The notes under the pieces were generated by a model. The model was not told the DNA's origin. It saw only the letters and a program-made list of their open reading frames with translations, and searched no databases. Positions 15,709 to 23,491 of a DNA stretch of 36,418 nucleotides are shown here, in pieces. How positions within the stretch are numbered: position 1 is the stretch's first letter; each line of letters begins with the position of its first letter. Origin of the DNA: Streptomyces longispororuber (GTDB lineage: Bacteria; Actinomycetota; Actinomycetes; Streptomycetales; Streptomycetaceae); assembly GCF_014656095.1 (NCBI RefSeq), contig NZ_BNBT01000082.1:1-36418 (forward strand). Reading direction: 5' to 3'. The translations under genes and the position numbers were made by a program.

Positions 15709-16653
15709 TCAGAGGACCGCGACCGGAGCCACCGGCGCGCCCGTCGCGCCCGTGACCGGCTCGGGCGTCGCGGCCAGCAGGAAGCTGTAGCGGGATTCTT
15801 CTCCACAGGCTGTGGACAACTCTTCGAGGTTCCAGTTCTGGCCCTGGAGCATGCCCATCTCCACCAGGTGCAGGGCGTGCACCGGCAGCCACAGGCCCTC
15901 GATCTCCGGCGGGAAGACCTCGAAGGTGAGCGTGTCGTTGGCGACCGCCGCGACGTCCCGCGCGTGGAACCACTCCGGCGTACGGTACGAGAGTCCCGGC
16001 GACGGATGGGCGTACGCGTCCCGGTCGCCCGCCAGGTACACCGCCATGTGGCCGGTGCGGACGAGGGCGACGTCCCCGGCGCGTACCGCCACCCGGCCGA
16101 ACTCCTCGGCCCGGTCCAGGTCTTCGGGCGTGACCGCGTGGCCGCCCGGCAGCCTGTCCACGCCCCGCGCGCGGGCCACGTCGAGCAGGACGCCGCGCGT
16201 GAGGAGGTGCGGGACCTTGTCGATGCCGGCGAAGCGGGCACCCCGGTGGGCCGTCACGGTGTCGGCGGGGCGGCCGTTGTAGAGCAGGCCCGAGTGCGAG
16301 ACGTGCGGCAGCGCGTCCCAGTGGGTGGCCGCCTGGAGCCCCATGACCACCGTGTCGTCGCTGGTGGCGACCGGGCCGGGGCCGAGGCGCCGGTTGACCT
16401 GCGTCATGGTGTGCAGCGGGTTGACCCGGCCCGGGATCAGGCCCGTCTGGACGCCGTCGTGGCGCAGCGGCAGCGCGAGCGGGACGCGGCGGCCGGTGCG
16501 CACGGTGGCGGCGGCCGCGCGCGCCACGCCGTCGGTGATCAGGTTCAGGGTGCCCAGCTCGTCGTCGGCGCCCCAGCGGCCCCAGTTGTTGACGCGCCGG
16601 GCGATCTCGTGAAACGCCGGCGGCATGGGCGGATGTGTGCCTGACGCCGACAT
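15709..16653 (-). CDS. Cyclase-family metal-dependent hydrolase (PF04199, kynurenine-formamidase-like fold)
   Basis: 314 residues. The metal motif ATHWDALPHVSHSG corresponds to the HxDxPxH-type signature of the family. Other matches are the N-terminal NNWGRWGADDELGTLN and the central GVLLDVAR. Members hydrolyse amides, lactones or cyclic intermediates; cyclase-like hydrolases occur in several degradation clusters. The substrate here is unknown. The ATG at 16653 has GGGGAGG upstream. It is divergent from the SDR operon. The 83-bp gap holds operator c, so both sides are probably controlled together. Confidence 0.85.
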   Translation of the reverse strand: MSASGTHPPMPPAFHEIARRVNNWGRWGADDELGTLNLITDGVARAAAATVRTGRRVPLALPLRHDGVQTGLIPGRVNPLHTMTQVNRRLGPGPVATSDDTVVMGLQAATHWDALPHVSHSGLLYNGRPADTVTAHRGARFAGIDKVPHLLTRGVLLDVARARGVDRLPGGHAVTPEDLDRAEEFGRVAVRAGDVALVRTGHMAVYLAGDRDAYAHPSPGLSYRTPEWFHARDVAAVANDTLTFEVFPPEIEGLWLPVHALHLVEMGMLQGQNWNLEELSTACGEESRYSFLLAATPEPVTGATGAPVAPVAVL

Positions 16654-16694
16654 GGGGCCTCCCCGGGGCTTGTGTCACCGCGACCGACGGGCCC

Positions 16695-16700
16695 TAAAAT
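16695..16700 (+). promoter_or_regulatory. Predicted -10 element of the SDR operon
   Basis: TAAAAT, close to TATAAT and unusually AT-rich for this genome, directly abuts operator c. A TTGTGTCA stretch about 18 bp upstream could act as -35. Confidence 0.45.
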
Positions 16701-16715
16701 CTAACGGTCCGTCAG
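16701..16715. promoter_or_regulatory. Regulon operator c (one mismatch)
   Basis: CTAACGGTCCGTCAG, one mismatch to the CTGACG-N3-CGTCAG pattern, followed by the recurrent ATAC flank. It lies in the divergent gap between the cyclase and SDR genes, immediately after the SDR -10 element. Confidence 0.7.
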
Positions 16716-16736
16716 ATACTGCGGGAGGGGGCCGGT

Positions 16737-17705
16737 GTGGGGAACTTCTTGGCAGGCGAGGTGGTGGCCGTGACGGGCGCGGGGCGCGGCATCGGCAGGG
16801 CCGTCGCGCTCGCCGCCGCGGCCGAGGGCGCCCGGGTCGTCGTCAACGACTACGGGGTGTCCGTCGCGGGCGCCGAGCCCACCAGCCGGGTGGCGCGGGC
16901 CGTGGCCGAGGAGATCGCGGCGGCGGGCGGCGAAGCCGTGGCCGTCGCCGACGACGTCTCCACCATGGCGGGCGGCCGGCGCGTCGTCGAGACGGCGCTG
17001 TCCGCGTACGGGCGGCTCGACGGGGCGGTGTGCGTCGCCGGGATCCTGCGGGAGCGGATGCTGTTCAACATGACCGAGGAGGAGTGGGACCCCGTCCTCG
17101 CCACCCACCTCAAGGGCACCTTCACCGTCTTCCGGGCCGCGTCCGCCGTGATGCGCGAGCAGCGCTCCGGCACCCTCGTCGGCTTCACCAGCGGCAGCCA
17201 CCAGGGCTCCGTCTCGCAGGCCAACTACAGCGCCGCCAAGGGCGGGGTGATCTCGCTGGTGCGCAGCGCGGCGCTCGGCCTGCACAAGTACGGGGTGACC
17301 GCCAACGCGGTGGCGCCGGTGGCCCGGACCCGCATGTCCGCGCAGGTGCCCATGGAGCTCACGGAGATCGGCGAGCCCGAGGACGTCGCGGCGCTGGTGG
17401 TGTACCTGCTGAGCGACCGGGCGCGGCGGGAGCGGATCACCGGGCAGGTGTACACCGTCGCCGGACCCAAGATCGCCGTGTGGGCGCAGCCGCGCGAGCT
17501 GCGGGCCGCGTACGCCGACGGCGGCTGGACCCCGGAGCGGATCGCGGACGTGCTGCCCGGGACGGTGGGCAGCGACCCGATGCCCCTGCTCGCGCGGGTG
17601 GAGGCGGCGGCGAGGGCCGCGGCGGACGGGGCCCGCCCGAACGCGGGGCCCGCGCCGAGGGCGGCCGCCGACGCCCGGCCGGGTCCCGCGGGCCCCGGCG
17701 CCTAG
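16737..17705 (+). CDS. Short-chain dehydrogenase, probable 3-hydroxyacyl-CoA dehydrogenase of the 17beta-HSD4/MFE-2 type
   Basis: 322 residues. The NAD(P) motif is TGAGRGIG and the strand-2 end VVVNDYG resembles the SDR part of multifunctional enzyme 2, which favours NAD. The usual NAG is replaced by VAG. The active site shows Ser in TSGSHQGSVSQ and the YSAAKGG Tyr/Lys pair. It has a C-terminal extension of about 60 residues beyond the core, the last third Ala/Pro-rich. The likely role is oxidation of a hydroxyacyl-CoA in the beta-oxidation-like pathway; the substrate is inferred only. The GTG at 16737 has GGGAGGGG six bases upstream. It is first in an operon with the acyl-CoA dehydrogenase and alcohol dehydrogenase genes. 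Confidence 0.9.
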   Translation: MGNFLAGEVVAVTGAGRGIGRAVALAAAAEGARVVVNDYGVSVAGAEPTSRVARAVAEEIAAAGGEAVAVADDVSTMAGGRRVVETALSAYGRLDGAVCVAGILRERMLFNMTEEEWDPVLATHLKGTFTVFRAASAVMREQRSGTLVGFTSGSHQGSVSQANYSAAKGGVISLVRSAALGLHKYGVTANAVAPVARTRMSAQVPMELTEIGEPEDVAALVVYLLSDRARRERITGQVYTVAGPKIAVWAQPRELRAAYADGGWTPERIADVLPGTVGSDPMPLLARVEAAARAAADGARPNAGPAPRAAADARPGPAGPGA

Positions 17706-17713
17706 GGCCCGCC

Positions 17714-18919
17714 GTGGACTTCGGACCCGGCCCCGAGGACGAGGCGTTCCGGGCGCGGGCGCGGGAGTGGCTGGCCGAGCACCTCACCGGCGCCTACGCG
17801 GCCGCCGCGGGGCACGGCGGACCCGGCGGCGAGCACGAGCGGATGGACGTACGCCGGGCCTGGGAGCGGGAGTTGGGGCGCGGCGGGTGGATCGGCATCG
17901 GGTGGGACACGGCGCCGGGCGCGTACGGGAACCGGACGGCGACGCTCACGCAGCAGGTCGTGTGGGCCGAGGAGTACGCGCGGCTGCGGGCGCCCGGACG
18001 GGTGGGCCACATCGGCGAGAAGCTGCTCGCGCCGACGCTCCTCGCGTACGGGACCCAGGAGCAGAAGGACGCGTTCCTGCCGCCCGTCGCGCGCGGGGAG
18101 GCCCTGTGGTGCCAGGGCTACAGCGAGCCGGGGGCGGGCTCCGACCTGGCCGGGGTGCGGACGGTCGCCGAGCGCGACGGGGACGCGTACCGGATCAGCG
18201 GCCAGAAGGTGTGGACGTCGCTCGCCCACGAGGCCGACTGGTGCTTCGTGCTCGCGCGCACCGGCCCGCCGGGGGCGCGGCGGCACGAGGGCCTGTCGTT
18301 CCTGCTCGTGCCGATGGACCAGCCGGGCCGGATCGAGGTGCGGCCGATCCGGCAGCTCACGGGCACGGCCGAGTTCAACGAGGTGTTCTTCGACGGGGCG
18401 CGCGCGGACGCCGCCCACGTCGTCGGCGGGGAGGGCGCCGGCTGGCGGGTCGCGATGGGGCTGCTGGGCTTCGAGCGGGGCGTGTCGACGCTCGCCCAGC
18501 AGATCGCCTTCGCCGCCGAGCTGGCGGACGTGGCCCGCCAGGCCGTGCGCGGCGGCGCCGCCGACGACCCGGTCGTCCGTACGGAACTGGCCGAGCTGTG
18601 GGCCGAGTTGCGGGTCATGCGGTGGAACGCGCTGCGCACCCTCGGCGGCGGCGACCCGGGCGCGCCCAGTGTGGCGAAGCTGCTGTGGGGCGGGTGGCAC
18701 CAGCGGCTGGGGCGGCTCGCGGTGCGGGTGCGCGGGGCGCGCGGCGCGGCCGGGCCCGGCGACTGGTCCGCGGACGACCCCTACCGGCTCGACGCGGCCC
18801 AGCGGCTCTTCCTCTTCTCGCGCGCCGACACGATCTACGGCGGCTCGGACGAGATCCAGCGGAACATCATCGCCGAGCGGGTGCTCGGCCTGCCGAGAGA
18901 GGCCCGGGGGCCTCGGTGA
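17714..18919 (+). CDS. Acyl-CoA dehydrogenase
   Basis: 401 residues, complete fold. The FAD/substrate motif is WCQGYSEPGAGSDLAGVRT. The C-terminal motif is YGGSDEIQRNIIAERVLGLP, with Gly in place of the MCAD-type catalytic Glu, so it belongs to the FadE group that places the base elsewhere. The GTG at 17714 follows the SDR stop by eight bases with no strong ribosome site, so expression is probably coupled to the SDR gene. A longer in-frame extension upstream overlaps the SDR gene and is spurious. It would act beside the SDR on the same intermediate series. Confidence 0.92.
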   Translation: MDFGPGPEDEAFRARAREWLAEHLTGAYAAAAGHGGPGGEHERMDVRRAWERELGRGGWIGIGWDTAPGAYGNRTATLTQQVVWAEEYARLRAPGRVGHIGEKLLAPTLLAYGTQEQKDAFLPPVARGEALWCQGYSEPGAGSDLAGVRTVAERDGDAYRISGQKVWTSLAHEADWCFVLARTGPPGARRHEGLSFLLVPMDQPGRIEVRPIRQLTGTAEFNEVFFDGARADAAHVVGGEGAGWRVAMGLLGFERGVSTLAQQIAFAAELADVARQAVRGGAADDPVVRTELAELWAELRVMRWNALRTLGGGDPGAPSVAKLLWGGWHQRLGRLAVRVRGARGAAGPGDWSADDPYRLDAAQRLFLFSRADTIYGGSDEIQRNIIAERVLGLPREARGPR

Positions 18920-18967
18920 GGGGTGCGCGATGGCCGGTGCGGGACGTGCGCGCGGACGGGGTGCGCG

Positions 18968-20017
18968 ATGAGAGGGGTGGTGTTCGACGGGCGCGGCGCG
19001 GAGGTCGTCGACGACCTGGAGGTACGCGCGCCGGGGCCGGGCGAGGTGCTGGTGGCCGTGGCGGCGGCCGGGCTGTGCCACAGCGATCTGTCGGTGCTCG
19101 ACGGGACGATCCCGTTCCCGGCGCCGGTGGTGCTCGGGCACGAGGGCGCGGGCGTGGTGGAGGCCGTGGGTCCCGGCGTCACGCACGTCGCCGCCGGTGA
19201 CCACGTGGCCCTGTCGACGATCGCCAACTGCGGGGCGTGCGCGGAGTGCCACCGGGGGCGGCCCACCATGTGCCGCAAGGCGATCGGGGCGCCCCGGCAG
19301 CCGTTCACCCGGGGCGGCGACCCGCTGTACCAGTTCGCGGCGGTCTCCGCCTTCGCCGAGCGCACCCTCGTCCGCGCCGTCCAGGCCGTACGTGTCCCCA
19401 AGGAGATCCCGCTGACCTCGGCGGCCCTGATCGGCTGCGCGGTCGTCACCGGCGTCGGCGCCGTGCTGAACCGGGCGCGGGTCGCGTACGGGGACTCCGT
19501 CGTCGTGATCGGCGCCGGCGGCGTCGGGCTCAACGTGCTGCAGGGCGCGCGGCTCGCGGGGGCCCGGCCGGTCGTGGCCGTCGACGCGAACCCGGAGAAG
19601 GAGGCGGCGGCCCGGCGGTTCGGCGCGACGCACTTCCTGACGTCGGTGGCGGACGTCACCGGCGTCCTGCCCACCGGGGCGGACCACGCCTTCGAGTGCG
19701 TGGGCCGCGTCGACCTGGTCCGGCAGGCCGTGGACGTCCTGGACCGGCACGGCCAGGCGGTGCTCCTGGGGATGCCGGCCGCCGGGGCGGAGGCCTCGTT
19801 CGCCGTGTCCTCGCTGTTCCTGGACAAGTCGATCCTGGGCTGCCGGTACGGTGCCGGGCGCCCGCAGCGGGACTTCGCGCTGTACGCGGAGCTGTATCTG
19901 GCGGGGCGCCTGCTGCTGGACGAGCTGGTGACGCGGACGTACGAGGTGGGGGAGTTCGCGCGGGCACGGGCGGACGCGGAGGCGGGGCGGGTGGCGCGGG
20001 GGGTGGTGGTGTTCTGA
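18968..20017 (+). CDS. Zinc-dependent alcohol dehydrogenase (class III/NDMA-dependent-like MDR)
   Basis: 349 residues. Catalytic zinc ligands are visible at C37 (GLCHSD) and H58-E59 (GHEG). The structural zinc lobe has four Cys (C88, C91, C94, C102). The Rossmann motif GAGGVGLN is followed by VVAVDANPEK; the Asp suggests NAD preference. It oxidises an alcohol to an aldehyde or ketone. In this operon it could handle a side-chain alcohol or an aldehyde released by retro-aldol cleavage, which is inference. The ATG at 18968 begins the canonical MRGVVFDGRG start; an upstream in-frame GTG at 18923 would add 15 unlikely residues. It is the last gene of the SDR operon. Confidence 0.92.
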   Translation: MRGVVFDGRGAEVVDDLEVRAPGPGEVLVAVAAAGLCHSDLSVLDGTIPFPAPVVLGHEGAGVVEAVGPGVTHVAAGDHVALSTIANCGACAECHRGRPTMCRKAIGAPRQPFTRGGDPLYQFAAVSAFAERTLVRAVQAVRVPKEIPLTSAALIGCAVVTGVGAVLNRARVAYGDSVVVIGAGGVGLNVLQGARLAGARPVVAVDANPEKEAAARRFGATHFLTSVADVTGVLPTGADHAFECVGRVDLVRQAVDVLDRHGQAVLLGMPAAGAEASFAVSSLFLDKSILGCRYGAGRPQRDFALYAELYLAGRLLLDELVTRTYEVGEFARARADAEAGRVARGVVVF

Positions 20018-20048
20018 GAGCCGGTTCCGAGGGCTGGGGGCGGAAACC

Positions 20049-20081
20049 GGGCCCGGGGCCGATGGCCGCGTCGCCGGGCCC
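20049..20081. terminator. Possible bidirectional terminator hairpin
   Basis: GGGCCCGG (20049-20056) pairs with CCGGGCCC (20074-20081), an 8-bp perfect stem with a 17-nt loop. It lies 32 bp after the alcohol dehydrogenase stop, in a convergent gap. Confidence 0.5.
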
Positions 20082-20181
20082 CTCAGGGCGGGGGAGGGCG
20101 GCACGGCAGGGGCGGCGCGTGTGCGTGCGCCGCCCCGCTGCCACTGCTGGACCCCCGCTGTCGCTGCTGGACCCCCGGGTG

Positions 20182-20514
20182 TCACTGCGGGAGCCGTGTC
20201 CCCTTGCGCCGGGACGCCTTCTCGGTGTCCTTGGTGTGCCACCACTCGAAGAGGTGGGTGCGCACCAGGAGCGCGAGGTATTCCGCGGTCTCGTCGGTCA
20301 GGTCGCCGCTGACGAGACTCGCCTCCTGCCCCTGGTAATCGAGGGACACCCGCCACGATTCGCCCCGGGCGCGGACGTCGAGTGCCACGAGCAGCCGGGG
20401 CGAGACCTCCGGCACGCGCATTTCCCGTACGTCGATGGAGAAGCCGGGCCATTCCTGCTGCGCCCCGAGGAGCCGTTTGCCGAGTTCTTCCCGAACCCGT
20501 TCGGACGTGGCCAT
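20182..20514 (-). CDS. Small conserved hypothetical protein
   Basis: 110 residues, soluble and charged. It alternates strand-like segments (FSIDVREMRVPEVSPRLLVALDV, ESWRVSLDYQGQEASLV) with a C-terminal helix (AEYLALLVRTHLFEWWH) and ends in a basic tail. I do not recognise a named family. Codon use and the AAGGTGAG ribosome site before the ATG at 20514 support a real gene. It is convergent with the SDR operon, carries no regulon operator, and is probably not part of the pathway. Confidence 0.75.
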   Translation of the reverse strand: MATSERVREELGKRLLGAQQEWPGFSIDVREMRVPEVSPRLLVALDVRARGESWRVSLDYQGQEASLVSGDLTDETAEYLALLVRTHLFEWWHTKDTEKASRRKGTRLPQ

Positions 20515-20786
20515 GGCTCACCTTTCTAGCATGCGGCCCTGGCGGTGCTCGCGGTGTATTCCACCGTGGCCGTGATGGTCCGTGTGCTGTGAAAGGGGTG
20601 GCCTTTTGGTGGTGGTGGCGGTGGTGACGGCGGCTTGGCGGTATTGGAGGGTCGGTTCCGGGCGGCTGGCGCGGACAGATGGGGAAGCGGGCCAGAAGCG
20701 GTCAGGGGCCGGGGTGGTCTGGGGGCCCGGGGGGTCTGGGGGAATTCGGAGGCGGGGTGTGAAGGGGGTGGCTTAGCGTCTGGCGC

Positions 20787-22115
20787 ATGGGTTATCGCGA
20801 GGTCGTGTCCCGGCGGACGGCGACGTGGGCCGCTGTGGCGGTGGGGGCGCGGGCGCCGGTGGCCATGGCGCCGCTCGCGCTCGTCTTCCTCGTACGGGAG
20901 CGGGAGGGCGGCTACAGCCTGGGCGCGCTGCTCGCCGTCGCCTACGTGGTCGGAGAGGTGGTCGGCGCCCCGCTGCTCGCGATGCGGATGCGCGCCGAGC
21001 GGGCCCGCCCGCACCTCGCCGCCGGGCTCGCCGTGGGCGCCCTCGGCTACGCCGGCCTCGGCGCGCTGCCGCAGGCGCACACCGCCGTGCTCGCCGCGCT
21101 GGCCTTCCTCGCGGGCGCGGCCCCGGCCGCCGTGCCGGGCGGCCTGCGCGCGCTGCTCAACAGCCTCGTCCCCGAGCGGGCCGCGGCGCAGGCGCTGTCC
21201 GCCGAGTCCATGCTGGTGTTCGGCGTCTTCGCCGCCGGTCCCGCCGCCGTCACCGCGCTGGCGCTCGGGGTCGCGCCACGGGTGCCGCTGCTGCTCGCCG
21301 CCGCCGTGATGGCGGCCTCCGTCGCCGGGCTGTGGCTGCTGCCCGCGGGCTGGCAGGCCGACGAGTCCGACCGCGACGGCGAACCGATGCTGCGGATCAT
21401 GGCCAGGGCCTGGCCGGTGTACGTGACCGGGGCGGCCGGGATGTCACTGCTCGCCCTGGCCGAACTCGTGCTGCCCGCGCTCCTCGAACAGCGCGGCCTG
21501 CCCGTCGGCCTGGCGGGACCGCTCCTCGCGGGGTTCGCGATCGGCTCGGCGGTGGGGGCGTTCGTGTACGGCCTGCGGGCCTGGCCGGGGCGGCTGCGGA
21601 CGCAGAGCCTCGTGCTGATGCTGGCCGTCAACGGCTGCGTGGCGGCCGTCGCCGTGCTGCCGGGCACCGCGGCCCTCACGACCGGGCTCCTCTGCGCGGG
21701 CGTCCTCCAGGCGGGCGTCATGCTCTCGCGGAACCTGACCCTGCGGGAGGTGCTGCCGCCGAGCGTGCTGGCCGCCGGGTACTCGGTGATGTACGCGGCC
21801 GTCGGCGCGGGCTACGCGGTCACCGGGGCCCTGGCCGGGGGCCTGCTGAGGGTGGTGGCGCCGTCGACGGCGATCCTGGCCGGGGTGGGCCTGACCGTGG
21901 TGCTCACGCTGGTCGGGACCCTGACGGAGCTGCGGCCCGCGCGGCGCGTGCCCGTGCCCGTGCAGTACTCCGGCGGCCCGGACGCGGCTCCGGCCGGCCA
22001 AGGGCGGCCCTCCGGTGGCCTGGACGACGCGTCCCCGGGCGACGCCTCCCCGGCCGACGGTCCCCCCGCCCCGTCACCGGGCGCCGACCCCACCGGCCCC
22101 GCCCGCCACTCCTGA
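20787..22115 (+). CDS. Major facilitator superfamily transporter
   Basis: 442 residues with about twelve hydrophobic segments arranged as two six-helix halves around a hydrophilic loop near residue 190 (PAGWQADESDRDGEPM). The last ~45 residues form a soluble Pro/Gly/Asp-rich tail. It is an integral membrane efflux or uptake permease; the substrate cannot be predicted. The 272-bp upstream gap shows no regulon operator. The 3' end overlaps the end of the convergent AraC-type gene by 42 bp. Confidence 0.88.
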   Translation: MGYREVVSRRTATWAAVAVGARAPVAMAPLALVFLVREREGGYSLGALLAVAYVVGEVVGAPLLAMRMRAERARPHLAAGLAVGALGYAGLGALPQAHTAVLAALAFLAGAAPAAVPGGLRALLNSLVPERAAAQALSAESMLVFGVFAAGPAAVTALALGVAPRVPLLLAAAVMAASVAGLWLLPAGWQADESDRDGEPMLRIMARAWPVYVTGAAGMSLLALAELVLPALLEQRGLPVGLAGPLLAGFAIGSAVGAFVYGLRAWPGRLRTQSLVLMLAVNGCVAAVAVLPGTAALTTGLLCAGVLQAGVMLSRNLTLREVLPPSVLAAGYSVMYAAVGAGYAVTGALAGGLLRVVAPSTAILAGVGLTVVLTLVGTLTELRPARRVPVPVQYSGGPDAAPAGQGRPSGGLDDASPGDASPADGPPAPSPGADPTGPARHS

Positions 22116-23432
22116 GGCCTCGGGCCCGTTCCCCGGCGGCCCGCCCGGCTCCGTACGCGGGCCCTGGGCGGAGCTGAACGTACGGCGGTAGGCCGTCGGG
22201 GTCACGCCCAGGGCGGCCTGGAGGTGCTGGCGCAGGGACTGGGCCGTGCCGAAGCCGGACTCGCGGGCGATCCGGTCCACGGACAGGGAGGTGGACTCCA
22301 GGAGGTGGCGGGCCCGCTCGACGCGCTGGCGGGTGAGCCACTGGCCGGGGCTGACGCCCACCTCCTCGCGGAAGCGGCGCGTGAAGGTGCGGACGGACAG
22401 CGCCTCCCGCTCGGCCAGGTCGCGCAGTCGCAGCGGCTCGTGCAGCCGGTCCAGGGCCCACGCCCGCGCGGCGGACGTCGTCGCGAGGCGCGGCTCCGGC
22501 ACGGGCCGCAGGATGTACTGCGCCTGGCCGCCGTCGCGGTGCGGCGGGACCACGGTGGTGCGGGCGACCTCGTTGGCGACGGCGGCCCCGTGGTCGCGGC
22601 GCACCAGGTGCAGGCACAGGTCGAGGCCCGCCGCGACGCCGGCGGAGGTGAGCACGTCTCCGTCGTCGACGAACAGCACGTCCGCGTCGACCCGGACCTT
22701 CGGGAAGAGCCGCTGGAAGTGCTCCGCGTGCCACCAGTGCGTGGTCGCGGGGCGGCCGTCCAGGTGGCCCGCGGCGGCCAGGACGTAGGCGCCGGTGCAG
22801 ATCGAGACGAGGCGGGTGCCCGGGCGTACGCGCGCGAGGGCGGCGGCGAGGTCGTCGGTCAGGCGGCCCTCCTCGTAGACCGGCCCCAGTTCGTAGGAGG
22901 CGGGCACCACGACCGTGTCGGCCGTGGCGAGCGCCTCGGGCCCGTGCTCGACGAGGATCTCGAAGTCGGCGTCCGTGCGGACCGGGCCCGGCGGGCGCAC
23001 CGAGCAGGTCACGACCTCGTAGAAGCCCCGCCCCGCGGTGTCCTTGGCACGGCCGAAGATGCGCTGCGGGATGCCCAGTTCGAACGGGATGACACCGTCC
23101 ATGATCAGGACGACGACCCGGTGCCGAGCGTCCACGGCCGGGCGGACCGAGGCCTCGGGGTTCGGGTCGTGGTCGCTCGCGCTGCCGTGGCGGTTGCTCG
23201 CTGGGCCGTCACGGTCGATCGCGCTGCCGTCGCGGCCGACCGCGCCGTGGTCCCGGCCCCGGGCGCTCCGACGCCGGGTGTCGTCCCGGTCGGCGGCGCT
23301 GCGGCCGGCGGTGGCGTTCCGGCCGGAAGCGTGGCGGCGGGCGGTGGCATCCCGGTCGGCGGCATTGCGGCGGGCGGTGTCGTCCCGGTCGGAAGCGTTG
23401 TGGCGGGCGGCTTTCCGGTCTGCGGCGGCCAT
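22074..23432 (-). CDS. GlxA-type transcriptional regulator (DJ-1/PfpI domain + AraC helix-turn-helix) with repetitive N-terminus
   Basis: 452 residues. The first ~95 residues are an Arg/Asp/Ala-rich extension made of imperfect 11-residue repeats of the form NAxDRDxTARR, which is unusual for the family. A DJ-1/PfpI-like domain follows (MDGVIPFELGIPQRIFG ... VSICTGAYVLAAAGHL, with the nucleophile-elbow Cys). The C-terminus is an AraC DNA-binding domain (LSVRTFTRRFREEVG, IARESGFGTAQSLRQHL). Family members sense small metabolites and activate nearby genes. It is divergent from the second MFS gene across 59 bp, its likely target. Start uncertain: the ATG at 23432 has an AGGATCGGG site; a GTG at 23135 would remove the repeats. 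Confidence 0.88.
   Translation of the reverse strand: MAAADRKAARHNASDRDDTARRNAADRDATARRHASGRNATAGRSAADRDDTRRRSARGRDHGAVGRDGSAIDRDGPASNRHGSASDHDPNPEASVRPAVDARHRVVVLIMDGVIPFELGIPQRIFGRAKDTAGRGFYEVVTCSVRPPGPVRTDADFEILVEHGPEALATADTVVVPASYELGPVYEEGRLTDDLAAALARVRPGTRLVSICTGAYVLAAAGHLDGRPATTHWWHAEHFQRLFPKVRVDADVLFVDDGDVLTSAGVAAGLDLCLHLVRRDHGAAVANEVARTTVVPPHRDGGQAQYILRPVPEPRLATTSAARAWALDRLHEPLRLRDLAEREALSVRTFTRRFREEVGVSPGQWLTRQRVERARHLLESTSLSVDRIARESGFGTAQSLRQHLQAALGVTPTAYRRTFSSAQGPRTEPGGPPGNGPEASGVAGGAGGVGAR
23240..23430. repeat. 33-bp tandem repeats coding for the regulator's N-terminal extension
   Basis: On the plus strand about four to five imperfect units of 33 bp recur, each containing GGCGGGCGGTG and CCCGGTCGG-like blocks. 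On the minus strand they encode 11-residue NAxDRDxTARR units. Because the unit is a multiple of three, all frames stay open. Confidence 0.7.
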
Positions 23433-23491
23433 GGCCCGATCCTAGCGAACGCTGTCCCTCGGGCCGCTCGATCACGGTGCCCCCCGGCCGG

